A DNA stretch of 32,948 nucleotides from 70-18 sp041691815 (GTDB lineage Bacteria > Pseudomonadota > Alphaproteobacteria > Acetobacterales > Acetobacteraceae), in assembly GCA_041691815.1 (NCBI GenBank), contig JBEPTZ010000044.1:1-32948 (forward strand), in the 5' to 3' direction. The position numbers and the translations under genes were made by a program. The notes under the pieces are model-generated. The model did no database searches and was not told the origin of the DNA. It saw nothing but the letters and a program-made list of their open reading frames with translations. Shown here one piece after another: positions 17,930-26,846 of the stretch; position 1 is the first letter of the stretch, and each line of letters opens with the position of its first letter.

Positions 17930-18857
17930 TGCGCCGGCCCTGGCGCGACAGGATGTCCAGCACCGCCATGCGCACCGCCACCCCCATCTCCACCTGTTCC
18001 TTGATCACGCTGCGCACCGGATCGTCAGCCACCGCGCTGTCGATCTCCACGCCGCGGTTCATCGGCCCGGGATGCATCACCAGTGCCTGCGGATGGGCGT
18101 AGGCCAGCTTCTCGGCGTCCAGCCCCCAGAAGCGGAAGAACTCCCGCGCGCTCGGCACCAGGCCGCCATGCATGCGCTCCTTCTGCAGCCGCAGCATCAT
18201 CACGATATCCACGTCTTTCAGCCCGGTCTGCATGTCGTGGAACACATCGACACCGAGCCGCGCCACCTCCGCCGGAATCAGCGTCGGCGGCCCCACCACC
18301 CGCACCCGCGCCCCCATCGTGGTCAGCAGATGGATGTTGGAGCGGGCCACCCGGCTGTGCAGAATGTCGCCGCAGATCGCCACCGTCAGCCCATCGATCC
18401 GCCCGCGCCGGCGCCGGATGGTCAGCGCGTCGAGCAGCGCCTGGGTCGGATGCTCATGGGTGCCGTCGCCGGCGTTGATCACCGCCGCATCCACCTTCTG
18501 CGCCAGCAGGTTCGGCGCACCGGACTGGCCATGCCGCACCACCAGCAGATCGCACTGCATGGCGTTCAAGGTCGCCGCGGTATCCAGCAGCGTCTCGCCC
18601 TTGTTCACCGAGGACTGCGCCACCGACATGTTGATCACATCGGCGCCGAGCCGCTTGCCGGCCAGCTCGAAACTGGTGCGAGTGCGCGTTGAATCCTCAA
18701 AGAAAAGACTGATCATCGTCCGCCCGCGCAGCAAATCGCGCTGAGTCTTGCCGGAACGGTTGAGCAACACATAACTCTCGGCAAGATCAAGCATGGCCTC
18801 GATCTGCGGCGGATGCATGCCCTCAATCTGGAGCAGATGCGGTCTGGGACTCGGCAC
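17922..18857 (-). CDS. pyrB: aspartate carbamoyltransferase catalytic subunit
   Basis: Cytosolic enzyme joining carbamoyl phosphate and aspartate in pyrimidine synthesis. Signatures: FFEDSTRTRTSFELA (carbamoyl-phosphate site), the SSVNKGE loop, HPTQALLDALT, a GDILHSRVARSN segment and HPGPMNRGVEI near the C-terminus. I prefer the GTG at 18857 (AGGA eight bases before; 311 aa, the usual length). The ATG at 18899 would add 14 residues without a ribosome site. The gene overlaps pyrC' by 8 bases. Upstream lies a large nested inverted repeat rather than a clean promoter; a pyrimidine-sensitive attenuator cannot be excluded. Confidence 0.93.
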   Translation of the reverse strand: MPSPRPHLLQIEGMHPPQIEAMLDLAESYVLLNRSGKTQRDLLRGRTMISLFFEDSTRTRTSFELAGKRLGADVINMSVAQSSVNKGETLLDTAATLNAMQCDLLVVRHGQSGAPNLLAQKVDAAVINAGDGTHEHPTQALLDALTIRRRRGRIDGLTVAICGDILHSRVARSNIHLLTTMGARVRVVGPPTLIPAEVARLGVDVFHDMQTGLKDVDIVMMLRLQKERMHGGLVPSAREFFRFWGLDAEKLAYAHPQALVMHPGPMNRGVEIDSAVADDPVRSVIKEQVEMGVAVRMAVLDILSRQGRRND

Positions 18858-18930
18858 GGCGGCATGTCCTGGCTCAGTGGCGCGGCAACTTAGCCGCATG
18901 GCGCAGAGAGGGCCAGAGAGGGAGGGAAGG

Positions 18931-19062
18931 CCTTCTTTTTGTGAACAAAAAGAAGCTTTTTCATCCGCCTTGGAGCACCGAGAGCTTGGAGACACCGGCG
19001 TCTCCACACATCAAATGTTGCAAGGCGGATGAAAAAGCTTCTTTTTTTACAAAAAGAGAAGC
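18931..19062. repeat. nested long inverted repeat between gltX and pyrB
   Basis: Two 26-bp perfectly complementary arms (18947-18972 and 19021-19046) are separated by 48 bases that contain a further 6-bp hairpin, GGAGAC-ACCGGC-GTCTCC. Each outer edge carries its own short A/T-rich hairpin: CTTCTTTTTG/CAAAAAGAAG at 18932-18955, and the terminator at 19037-19062. The whole unit is symmetrical, like a mobile palindromic repeat or cruciform. Confidence 0.75.
19037..19062 (-). terminator. gltX rho-independent terminator
   Basis: On the minus strand, GCTTCTC-TTTTT pairs with AAAAA-AGAAGC around GTAA immediately after the gltX stop, and a TTTTT run follows. It is part of the larger nested repeat. 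Confidence 0.6.
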
Positions 19063-19064
19063 GC

Positions 19065-20444
19065 TTACTGACTTGCCTGCCTGATCCTTTCGAGCACCTC
19101 ATCCCGCCCCAACGCCGCCAGCGTCGCATCGATCGGCGGCGAGTTGGTGCTGCCGGTCAGTGCCGCGCGCAGCGGTTGCGCCACCTGGCCCAGCTTGCGG
19201 CCGGAGGACTCGGCGTAGGCGCGCAGGGCGGCGTCAAGCGCCGGGATCGAGAAGTCGGTGGCGGCGAGTGCCGGTGCCAGTTCGCGCAGCATCAGGCGGT
19301 TCTCGGCGGTCAGCAGGGCGGCGGCTTTCGGTTCCATCGGCAGCGGCAACGGGCGGGCCAGGAACATCGCCATGTCAGCGAGTTCGACGATGGTTTTGGC
19401 GCGTTCCTTGAAGGCGGGCAGCAGGGTGCGGATGCGGTGCATCGCGTCGGTGCCCAGTGCCAGGTCGGGGCGCTGCGCCAATATCTCCAGCACCAGCGGC
19501 AGCAGGGCGGCGTCGTCGGCCTGGCGCAGCCAGACGCCGTTCACCTGGGTCAGCTTGGCGTAGTCCATGCGGCTGGGCGCGCGGCCGACGCCGTCGAGGT
19601 CGAACAGCGCGATCGCCTCGTCGCGGGAGAGGATTTCGGCGTCGCCGTGGCCCCAGCCGAGCCGCAGCAGGTAGTTGCACAGTGCCTCGGGCAGATAGCC
19701 CTGGTTGCGGAATTCCAGCACGCTGACCGCGCCGTGCCGCTTCGACAGCTTGGCGCCGTCGGCGCCGTGGATCAGCGGGATATGGGCGAATTCCGGCCGC
19801 TGCCAACCCATCGCGTCGTAGATCTGGCACTGCCGGAAGGCGTTGGTCAGGTGGTCGTCGCCGCGGATCACGTGGGTGATGCCCATGTCGTGGTCGTCCA
19901 CCACCACGGCGTGCTGATAGGTCGGGGTGCCGTCGCCGCGCAGGATGATCATGTCGTCGAGTTCGGCATTGGCGACGCGGACCGGGCCTTGCACCAGGTC
20001 GTCGACCACCGTCTCGCCTTCGCGTGGGGCGCGCAGGCGGATCGCCGGGGCGACGCCGGCGGGCGCTTCGGTGGGGCTGCGGTCGCGCCAGGGCGAGGTG
20101 ATGCGGCCGGTGGCCTCGCGCATGGTCTTCAGTTCGTCCGGCGTCAGCCAGCAGCGATAGGCGGCGCCGGCCTCCAGCATCTGCTGCGCCACCTCGGCAT
20201 GGCGGGCGGCGCGGGTGGACTGGAACACCGTCTGCCCGTCATGCGCGATGCCGAGCCATTCCAGCGCACCGAGGATCGCCTGGGTGTTGGCGTCGGTGGA
20301 GCGGGCGCGATCGGTGTCCTCGATGCGCAGCAGGAATTCGCCGCCGTGGTGCTTGCTGAACAGGTAGTTGAACAGCGCGGTGCGGGCGCCGCCGATATGC
20401 AGCAGGCCGGTGGGCGACGGGGCGAAGCGGGTGCGGATTGTCAT
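19065..20444 (-). CDS. gltX: glutamate--tRNA ligase
   Basis: Class I aminoacyl-tRNA synthetase charging tRNA-Glu (and possibly tRNA-Gln for the indirect amidation route, common in alphaproteobacteria). The 459-aa length is normal. N-terminal RFAPSPTGLLHIGGARTALF carries the HIGH motif at 16-19; RIEDTDRARS follows, and KLSKR (232-236) is the KMSKS loop. The C-terminal anticodon-binding domain ends in LAALGRDEVLERIRQ. The start is the ATG at 20444. The frame is open far upstream only because it is antisense to comEC. It is transcribed divergently from comEC, with about 105 bases shared for both promoters. Confidence 0.96.
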   Translation of the reverse strand: MTIRTRFAPSPTGLLHIGGARTALFNYLFSKHHGGEFLLRIEDTDRARSTDANTQAILGALEWLGIAHDGQTVFQSTRAARHAEVAQQMLEAGAAYRCWLTPDELKTMREATGRITSPWRDRSPTEAPAGVAPAIRLRAPREGETVVDDLVQGPVRVANAELDDMIILRGDGTPTYQHAVVVDDHDMGITHVIRGDDHLTNAFRQCQIYDAMGWQRPEFAHIPLIHGADGAKLSKRHGAVSVLEFRNQGYLPEALCNYLLRLGWGHGDAEILSRDEAIALFDLDGVGRAPSRMDYAKLTQVNGVWLRQADDAALLPLVLEILAQRPDLALGTDAMHRIRTLLPAFKERAKTIVELADMAMFLARPLPLPMEPKAAALLTAENRLMLRELAPALAATDFSIPALDAALRAYAESSGRKLGQVAQPLRAALTGSTNSPPIDATLAALGRDEVLERIRQASQ

Positions 20445-20549
20445 GAAGCGGGTTGTGGCCGGCATCACGGCACGGTTCAAGCGCCCAAACGGCAGGACTG
20501 ATCCATCAGGTGCGCTATCATGTGCGATGGTATGCGCTAGCTTGTCGCC

Positions 20550-22646
20550 ATGCAGCCGTCCCGCCTTGCCGAAGCGTGGCATGCCTGGCTCGCCGCCGAG
20601 CGCGGCCGCTTCGCGCTGTGGCTGCCGGTGTGCCAGGCGGCCGGGGCGGTGCTGTATTTCAGCCTGCGCCGCGAGCCGCCGTGGTGGAGCGGCGGCGCCG
20701 TGCTGCTGGCGGCGCTGGCCGGGTGGTGGCTGCTGCGCGGCCGGCTGCTGCCGCGCGCGGCGTTCGCCGGCATCGCAGCACTGGCGCTCGGGCTGACGCT
20801 GGCGCAGGCGGCGACCTGGCGGGCGCCTGAACTGCTGGAACTGCCGACCCGTGCGACCATCGTCACCGGCACCGTGGCGGCGGTGGACGTGCTGGCCGAG
20901 GGGCGCCGGGTGCTGCTGGAGCAGCCGCAACTGAATGGCGGGCCGGCGCAGCCGCGCAGCCTGCGCATTCGAATGCACAAGGGCGACCAGCAAATCGTCG
21001 CCACCGGCGACAAATTGCGCCTGCGCGCGATGCTGCTGCCGCCGGCGCCGCCTGCCTACCCCGGCGGCTGGGACCTGCAGCGGGACGTTTTTTACACCGG
21101 AATCGGCGGTTATGGCTACGCTTTGAACCCTTCGGAGCGGCTTTCCGAGGGGATTCCGCGCGGCATTTCGGGCTGGATGCAACGGGCGCGGGAGGCGATC
21201 GCGGCGCGGATCGAGGGTGCGCTCGGCAGCGACACCCAGGCGGCGATCGCCACCACGCTGCTGACCGGGATGACCCACAGCATCCCCGAAGCCGACCGGG
21301 CGGCGTTTCGCGATGCCGGGCTGGCGCATCTGCTGGCGATCGCCGGGCTGCATATCGGTATCGTGATGGGGCTGTTTTTCGGGCTCACCCGCTTCGTGCT
21401 GGTGCGCTGGGAATACGCGGCGCTGCACTGGCCGACCAAGCAGATCGCGGCGCTGGCGGCACTGGCGGCGGGGGGTGGCTATATGCTGCTGACCGGCGGG
21501 CATGTGCCGATTTTGCGCAGCTTTGCCATGGCCTGCCTGGTGACATTGGGCGTTCTGGTCGGCCGCCGGGCGCTGAGCCTGCGCGGGTTGGGGCTGGCGA
21601 TGGTGGTGGTGCTGGCGGTGGTGCCGGAGGCGGTGATGGGGGTGAGCTTCCAGATGAGCTTTGCCGCCGTGCTGGCGCTGATCGCCGGCTATGACGCGCT
21701 GCGGCCGTGGCTGCTGCGGGTCTACGGCGACGGCTCGCGGCGGCGGCGGGTGTTGGCCCATCTGGTGGCGCTGGCGCTGACCAGCGCGTTGGCCGGCACC
21801 GCCTCGGCGCCGTTCGGAGCGTATCATTTCGGCCATATCCAGGTCTACTTCATCGTCGCCAACCTGGTGGCGGTGCCGCTGACCGCGTTCTGGGTGATGC
21901 CGGCCGGGATGCTGGCGCTGGCGCTGATGCCGCTGCACCTGGAGGGACTGGCGCTGGTGCCGATGGGCTGGGGGATCGAGGCGGTGCTCTGGGTGGCGCG
22001 CAGCGTGGCGGCATGGCCGGCGGCGGTGCTGGCGGCGCCGCATATGCCGGCCTGGGGGCTGGTGGTGCTGAGCCTCGGGATGGCCTGGCTGGGGCTGTGG
22101 CGGTCGCGGTTGCGGCTGGCTGGGGTGGCGCTGATCGTGCTGGGGTTGGTGTCGCCGGCGCTGGATCGGCCGCCGGACCTGCTGGTGTCGGACAATGCCA
22201 GCCTGATCGGGGTGCGCACCGCCCAGGGCGTGTTCGTGCAGCGCGGGGCGCGGGCGTCGGATTTCACCGAGCAGGCCTGGTTGCAGCTTTGGGCGGCCAA
22301 GGCGGCGGCGGTGCTGCCGGACTGTGCAGGCGCGTCCTGCGTGGTGTGGCGGCGGCCGGAGGTGGTGCTGCTGCGGGGGGCGGCCGATGCCTCGGCCTGC
22401 GGCGCGGCGCTGGTGGTGTCGGCGGAGCCGGTCTCGCTGCACTGCGAGGTCCCGGTGATCGATCGGTTCACCGTCTATCGCACCGGCGCGCAGGCGGTGT
22501 GGCTGCGGCCGGACGGCGTGCGGGTGCTGTCGGACCGGGAGAACCGCGGCGACCGGCCCTGGGTGATTCCGGTGCCGACCCGAACCAGTATCCCGCGCGG
22601 CGGCAAACTGACTCCGGCGTTGGCGGAGGTTCTGCCGGAGCGGTAG
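20550..22646 (+). CDS. comEC: ComEC/Rec2-family DNA-uptake channel protein
   Basis: A 698-aa inner-membrane protein of the competence channel that passes single-stranded DNA into the cytoplasm. The first 190 residues have hydrophobic helices and then the DUF4131/OB-like soluble segment (TRATIVTGTVAAVDVLAEGR). The competence domain starts near 220 (ATTLLTGMTHSIPEADRAAF, then HLLAIAGLHIGIVMG) and runs through about eight helices, including SFQMSFAAVLAL. The C-terminal 180 residues lack the HxHxDH motif of the metallo-beta-lactamase domain found in Bacillus ComEC, as is usual for the shorter alphaproteobacterial form. The ATG has no obvious ribosome site. It is convergent with the TRAP operon, with only 11 bases between stops. 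Confidence 0.9.
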   Translation: MQPSRLAEAWHAWLAAERGRFALWLPVCQAAGAVLYFSLRREPPWWSGGAVLLAALAGWWLLRGRLLPRAAFAGIAALALGLTLAQAATWRAPELLELPTRATIVTGTVAAVDVLAEGRRVLLEQPQLNGGPAQPRSLRIRMHKGDQQIVATGDKLRLRAMLLPPAPPAYPGGWDLQRDVFYTGIGGYGYALNPSERLSEGIPRGISGWMQRAREAIAARIEGALGSDTQAAIATTLLTGMTHSIPEADRAAFRDAGLAHLLAIAGLHIGIVMGLFFGLTRFVLVRWEYAALHWPTKQIAALAALAAGGGYMLLTGGHVPILRSFAMACLVTLGVLVGRRALSLRGLGLAMVVVLAVVPEAVMGVSFQMSFAAVLALIAGYDALRPWLLRVYGDGSRRRRVLAHLVALALTSALAGTASAPFGAYHFGHIQVYFIVANLVAVPLTAFWVMPAGMLALALMPLHLEGLALVPMGWGIEAVLWVARSVAAWPAAVLAAPHMPAWGLVVLSLGMAWLGLWRSRLRLAGVALIVLGLVSPALDRPPDLLVSDNASLIGVRTAQGVFVQRGARASDFTEQAWLQLWAAKAAAVLPDCAGASCVVWRRPEVVLLRGAADASACGAALVVSAEPVSLHCEVPVIDRFTVYRTGAQAVWLRPDGVRVLSDRENRGDRPWVIPVPTRTSIPRGGKLTPALAEVLPER

Positions 22647-22657
22647 GCGGCTTTTCC

Positions 22658-24034
22658 CTAGCCGTGGAAGAAGATGTGCGGCAGGGCGGTGGCGATCGAG
22701 GGAAACACCGAGAACACCACGATGAATGCCAGGATGATGGCCAGGAACGGCAGCACCGCCAGGATCAGTTCCTTCAGCCCGATATCCGGCGCGATGCCCT
22801 GGATGACGAACAGGTTGAGCCCGACCGGCGGGTGGATCAGCCCGGTTTCCATCACCAGGCTCATGTTGACGCCGAACCAGATCGGGTCGAAGCCGTGCGC
22901 CAGCAGGCCGGGCATGATCACCGGGGTGATCATCAGCACGATCGCCACCGGCGGCAGGAAGAAACCCATCAGGATGACCAGGATGTCGATCCAGAACAGG
23001 AACGCCCATTTCGACAGATGCAGGGTCACCAGCCACTGGGTGGTGCTCTGGGTGATGTAGAGATAGCTCATCACGTAGCTGAACAGGAACGACATCGCGA
23101 TGATCAGCATGATCATCGAGGCATATTCGGCAGTGCCCAGGATGATCTTCTTGATCTCGCTCCAGCGGTAGCAGCGATAGACGATCGCCACCATGACCAG
23201 GGTAGCGAAGGCGCCGACGCCGGACACCTCGGACGGCGTCGCGTAGCCGCCATACAGCGCCAGCATGACGACGGTGATGATGCTGAAGAACGGCAGCAGC
23301 CGCGGCAGCGCCTCGAACCGCTCACGCCAGGTGAAATGCACGGCGGCGGGATCGGCGCCGTGCGGCAGTACCGCGGCGCCAGGACTGCCTGCCGCTGCCG
23401 GTGCCGCGGCATTCAGGCGCTGGCCACGATTATAATAGTACGAGTGGATCACCACCCACACCGCGAACAGCAGCATCAGCAGCAGCCCCGGCACGATGCC
23501 GGCCAGGAACAGTTGGCCGATCGATTGCTCGGCGACGATGCCGTAGAGGATCAGCGTCACCGAGGGCGGGAACAAGATGCCGAGGGTGCCGCCGGAGGCG
23601 ACCAGCGCGCCGGCAAAGCCCGGCGAGTAGCCGCGCTGGCGCATCTCCGGCACGCCCATGACGCCGATCGCCGCCGAGGTCGCGGTGCTCGACCCGCACA
23701 TCGCGGCGAAGATCGCGCAGCCGATGACATTGGCAACGCCGAGGCCGCCCGGCAGCCGGTGCGTCCAGCGGTAGACCGATTCGTACAGGTCGGCAGCCGC
23801 CCGCGTTCGCCCCACCGCGATGCCCATCAGCATGAACAGCGGAATGGCCAGCAGGGTGAAGTTATCCATGCCCTCGTACAGCATCTGGGCCAGTTGCCCG
23901 AGATTGGCTGCCGGCATGAACACCAGCATGAAGCCGACCGAGACGCTGCCCAGCGCGAACGCCACCGGCATGCCGGACAGCAGCAGGATCAGCGAGACGG
24001 TTACGAACAGGATGCCGAGTTCGCCGGGGCTCAT
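22658..24034 (-). CDS. dctM: TRAP transporter large permease (DctM family)
   Basis: A 458-aa, multi-helix (about 12) inner-membrane subunit that performs Na+-coupled solute transport. Begins MSPGELGILFVTVSLILLL. Family features include FTLLAIPLFMLMGIAVG, FAAMCGSSTATSAAIG, ASGGTLGILFPPSVTLILYG and HPPVGLNLFVIQGIAPDIGL. A longer insertion near residues 215-245 (Ala/Pro-rich cytoplasmic loop) is unusual. Its ATG overlaps the stop of the small permease gene as ATGA, giving coupled translation. With the DctQ and DctP genes it forms a complete transporter operon. Confidence 0.94.
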   Translation of the reverse strand: MSPGELGILFVTVSLILLLSGMPVAFALGSVSVGFMLVFMPAANLGQLAQMLYEGMDNFTLLAIPLFMLMGIAVGRTRAAADLYESVYRWTHRLPGGLGVANVIGCAIFAAMCGSSTATSAAIGVMGVPEMRQRGYSPGFAGALVASGGTLGILFPPSVTLILYGIVAEQSIGQLFLAGIVPGLLLMLLFAVWVVIHSYYYNRGQRLNAAAPAAAGSPGAAVLPHGADPAAVHFTWRERFEALPRLLPFFSIITVVMLALYGGYATPSEVSGVGAFATLVMVAIVYRCYRWSEIKKIILGTAEYASMIMLIIAMSFLFSYVMSYLYITQSTTQWLVTLHLSKWAFLFWIDILVILMGFFLPPVAIVLMITPVIMPGLLAHGFDPIWFGVNMSLVMETGLIHPPVGLNLFVIQGIAPDIGLKELILAVLPFLAIILAFIVVFSVFPSIATALPHIFFHG

Positions 24035-24612
24035 CGTTCGCCCCCCAGCACGATTTCCTCGACGATCTGCACGAAGTATTGCAGCGTGATCAGCACCATA
24101 CCAACCCCGATCAAGCTGTACGGAATCCACAGCGGCGGCGCCCAGGTCGAATCGGTGGTCCAGTCCTTGCTCCAGGCCTGCCAGTCATATTGCAGCACCA
24201 TCACCGCGGTGAAGCCGCAGAGCAGGGCAGAGAGAATGTCGCCGGCCAGGATGCGCCGGCGGTTCCAGCGCGGTGACATGATGGTCTGCAGCACCTCGGT
24301 GCCGACATGGGCGCGGCGCATCTGGGTGAAACCGGCGGCCAGGAATGTGGCGCCGACCAGCAGGAAGATGTTTACCTCGAGATTCCAGGTATGCGGACGA
24401 TGCAGATAATAGCGCCAGAACACCTCGTTGGTGATGATGACGCAGGAGGCAACCACCATCAGCCCGGCCAGGAAGCCGACGACCCGATTGATCGCGTTGA
24501 CCGTGCCGCTGAACCCGCGCCAGAGCGGCCCGGGGAAGCCACCGCGGCGCGGCGCCGACGCTCCCTCGCCGCCTCCGGTTGCCACCGGCGTCGTGCCGCT
24601 CGCTCCGCTCAT
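24031..24612 (-). CDS. dctQ: TRAP transporter small permease (DctQ family)
   Basis: A 193-aa, four-helix membrane protein that bridges the binding protein and the large permease. A Pro/Gly-rich N-terminal tail precedes helix 1 (INRVVGFLAGLMVVASCVII). The conserved NEVFWRYYLHRPHTWNLEVN segment is the DctQ signature, and two C-terminal helices follow. The ATG at 24612 overlaps the dctP stop by 4 bases, and its own stop overlaps dctM by 4 bases. Confidence 0.92.
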   Translation of the reverse strand: MSGASGTTPVATGGGEGASAPRRGGFPGPLWRGFSGTVNAINRVVGFLAGLMVVASCVIITNEVFWRYYLHRPHTWNLEVNIFLLVGATFLAAGFTQMRRAHVGTEVLQTIMSPRWNRRRILAGDILSALLCGFTAVMVLQYDWQAWSKDWTTDSTWAPPLWIPYSLIGVGMVLITLQYFVQIVEEIVLGGER

Positions 24613-25622
24613 GCCACCGCTTCGGCCATGTCGATCAGCTTCTTGCCGTCCTTCACGTGGTCGGCGAAGTCCTTGTAGGCGCTGGTGCGGGCCAGTGCCT
24701 TCCACTGGTCGAACTCGCCCTTTTCCATGTCGTAGACGTTGTCACCCGCCTTGCCGAACACGTCTGCAACCTTGGTGTCGTCGGCCTTGCACGAGGCCAG
24801 CACGAAATCCTGCAGCGAATGGCCGACCTCCTTGACGATCTGCTGCTGCGACGGGGTGAGGCTCTTGAAGGTGGATTTCGCCATCAGCAGCGGTTCGAAC
24901 ATGTACCAGAAGCTGTATTTCCGCGCCGTGGTCACATCCTTTGCCACTTCCTGCAGCCGGAAACTCATCAGCGAGGCGCTCGACGTCCACAACGCATCGA
25001 CAACGCCCGAGTGCATCGCGTTATAGGTTTCGCTCGACGGGAAGTTGGAGATCGAGGCGCCGGCGGCCTGCAGCATCAACTCGATCATCTTGCCGGCGCC
25101 GCGGGTTTTCAGCCCCTTGACGTCGGCCGGAACGTGGATCGCCTTGGTGTGCGAGGCGACGCCGCCGCCCTGCCAGACCCAGGTCATCAGTTCGGCGCCA
25201 TTGTCGGAGATGTAGCCTTCCAGCCATTTGCCGATCGGCGCATCCGCCCATTTGTAGCCCTGCTCGTAGCTTTCGATCAGCGCCGGCATCAAGGTCAGGT
25301 TGGCGGCCGGCAGTTTGCCGCCGGAATAGGCCAGCGGGTAGACCGACATATCGAGCGCGCCGTTCGCCATCGCGTCGAACTGCTGGGTGGCCTTGAACAG
25401 CGAGCCGCCGGGGAAAATCTGGAAGGTCAGCGCGCCATTGGTACGCTTCTCGACCTCGGCTGCGAATTTACGCGCCAGCACGTCGCGGAAATCGATGTTG
25501 GCCGGAAACTGATGCGATATCTTGAGCACACGCGCACCGGCCGCCAGTGCCGGCCGCGCCAGACCACCAGCCAGCGCCGTGCCGAGCGCACCATTGATCA
25601 ACCCACGCTTCGTGATGTTCAT
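24609..25622 (-). CDS. dctP: TRAP transporter substrate-binding protein (DctP family)
   Basis: A 337-aa periplasmic receptor with an N-terminal signal peptide (MNITKRGLINGALGTALAGG, cleavage after ARPALAAGA). It is a Sec-type or weak Tat-like leader, as it has KR rather than RR. The mature part starts LKISHQFPANIDFRD, and KTRGAGKMIELMLQAAGASI and YNAMHSGVVDALWTSSASLM are the typical ligand-pocket region with the conserved arginine that binds a carboxylate. The ligand is therefore probably an organic acid; the neighbouring ring-cleavage dioxygenase hints at an aromatic acid or its breakdown product. GGGAGAAGG lies six bases before the ATG. It is the first gene of the dctP-dctQ-dctM operon. Confidence 0.93.
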   Translation of the reverse strand: MNITKRGLINGALGTALAGGLARPALAAGARVLKISHQFPANIDFRDVLARKFAAEVEKRTNGALTFQIFPGGSLFKATQQFDAMANGALDMSVYPLAYSGGKLPAANLTLMPALIESYEQGYKWADAPIGKWLEGYISDNGAELMTWVWQGGGVASHTKAIHVPADVKGLKTRGAGKMIELMLQAAGASISNFPSSETYNAMHSGVVDALWTSSASLMSFRLQEVAKDVTTARKYSFWYMFEPLLMAKSTFKSLTPSQQQIVKEVGHSLQDFVLASCKADDTKVADVFGKAGDNVYDMEKGEFDQWKALARTSAYKDFADHVKDGKKLIDMAEAVA

Positions 25623-25937
25623 GACGCCTTCTCCCTGTTAGCGGCTCCGAACCGGCCACGACGCGTGGTGAATCCGGCCGATCCGCCGATTCGCGGTAAC
25701 CCGCCTGTAACTCATGTGTAACCCGCAGAAAAAATGCACAGATCGATGGCGGGGTCAAGCCGCTGCCCGAGCGTGGGATCGGCCCGCCCGTTCTCACGCC
25801 GCGCGCCGGTGTGTCGGCCATCGGTGGTCGCCCGCCGACCGGTCATGGCAGGGCGGTGCCAACCGAGGATCATCCCCCTCACCTGCTGGGCCGGCTTCTC
25901 CGACTGACCAGCGCGCGGCCGCTGCGGCCTGGTCTGG
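25623..25937 (-). promoter_or_regulatory. upstream region of the TRAP operon
   Basis: A 315-base gap with no supported gene. On the minus strand a TTGACC box followed by an AT-rich stretch 17 bases later (about 25729-25757) is a plausible sigma-70-type promoter, and the phased GTAAC repeats lie just downstream of it. Confidence 0.35.
25696..25722. promoter_or_regulatory. three GTAAC repeats at 11-bp spacing, putative operator
   Basis: GTAAC occurs at 25696, 25707 and 25718, exactly 11 bp apart; the outer copies share GTAACCCGC. Helically phased direct repeats between a possible promoter and the TRAP operon suggest a regulator-binding site. This is inference from spacing and position. Confidence 0.5.
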
Positions 25938-26816
25938 CTATCGGTTGCCTTGCGCGGTGTCGGACAGCACGAAATCATAGCGCAGCGCCGCCATCGGCGT
26001 GTCCACCCGGTTGCCGCGCGCGGTCACTCCGGCCGGTTGCGGCTCCAGCGGCTGGATCAGCGAATCCTTCACGCCGAACACCACGTCCGAATCCAGATAC
26101 CGATCGCCGGCCAGGAACAGATGCGTCACCAGCGTCTCGCAGCCCGGATGGCCGACCATGAAATGCACATGCGCCGGGCGGAACGGATGCCGCCCCTGCG
26201 CCCGCAACATGCCGCCCACCGGCCCGTCATCCGGAATCGGGTAGGAGGCCGGGATCACGCTGCGGAACCAGAATTTGCCCTCGGCATCGGTGCGCAGCCG
26301 GGCGCGGCCGGCCAGATGCGCCAGCCCCTCCGCGCCCTGCACGTCGTACTGCCCATCGCCGTCGGTCTGCCAGCTATCCACCACCGCGCCGGCCAGCGGC
26401 GCGCCATCCAGCCGGCGCACGCTGCCCTCCACCAGCAGCTTCTCGCCAGCCAGCCCGGCGGCGATATCGGCGCCGAGCGGAAACTCCGGCGCCGCCTGCA
26501 CATAGAACGGGCCGAGCACCGTGGTTTCGGTGGCGCCACCCGGCTGGCGATGGTTGATCGCATCCACCAGCATCGACACCCCCAGCACGTCCGACAGCAG
26601 GATGAACTCCTGCCGCGTGTCGCTGCACAACTGGCCGGTGCGGGTGAGGAAATCGATCGCCGCACCCCATTCCGCCTGGCTCGGCTGCACCTCGCGCACG
26701 AAGTCATGCAGATGGCGGATCAGCGCCGCACTGATCGCCCGGGCACGCGGCGTGCCAGCCTGGTCCAGCCGCGCCAGCGCCGCCTCGGTGATCGACAACT
26801 CGTCAAAATTGCGCAT
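25938..26816 (-). CDS. intradiol ring-cleavage dioxygenase (catechol/hydroxyquinol 1,2-dioxygenase type)
   Basis: A 292-aa non-haem Fe(III) enzyme opening a catechol-type ring between the two hydroxyls to a muconate or maleylacetate product. The N-terminal helical dimerisation domain is residues 1-95. The catalytic beta-sandwich carries all four iron ligands: Tyr157 (GQYDVQ), Tyr192 (SYPIPDDGP), His216 and His218 (RPAHVHF). GPFY at 102-105 and the GRHPFRPAHVHFMVG signature are standard. The start at 26816 has GGGAGGATCC upstream; an upstream Met at 26846 is less likely. Hydroxyquinol or catechol cannot be separated by eye. It is followed on the same strand by the TRAP operon, suggesting aromatic catabolism. 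Confidence 0.92.
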   Translation of the reverse strand: MRNFDELSITEAALARLDQAGTPRARAISAALIRHLHDFVREVQPSQAEWGAAIDFLTRTGQLCSDTRQEFILLSDVLGVSMLVDAINHRQPGGATETTVLGPFYVQAAPEFPLGADIAAGLAGEKLLVEGSVRRLDGAPLAGAVVDSWQTDGDGQYDVQGAEGLAHLAGRARLRTDAEGKFWFRSVIPASYPIPDDGPVGGMLRAQGRHPFRPAHVHFMVGHPGCETLVTHLFLAGDRYLDSDVVFGVKDSLIQPLEPQPAGVTARGNRVDTPMAALRYDFVLSDTAQGNR

Positions 26817-26846
26817 CGGATCCTCCCGTGTGGGGGATGCAATCAT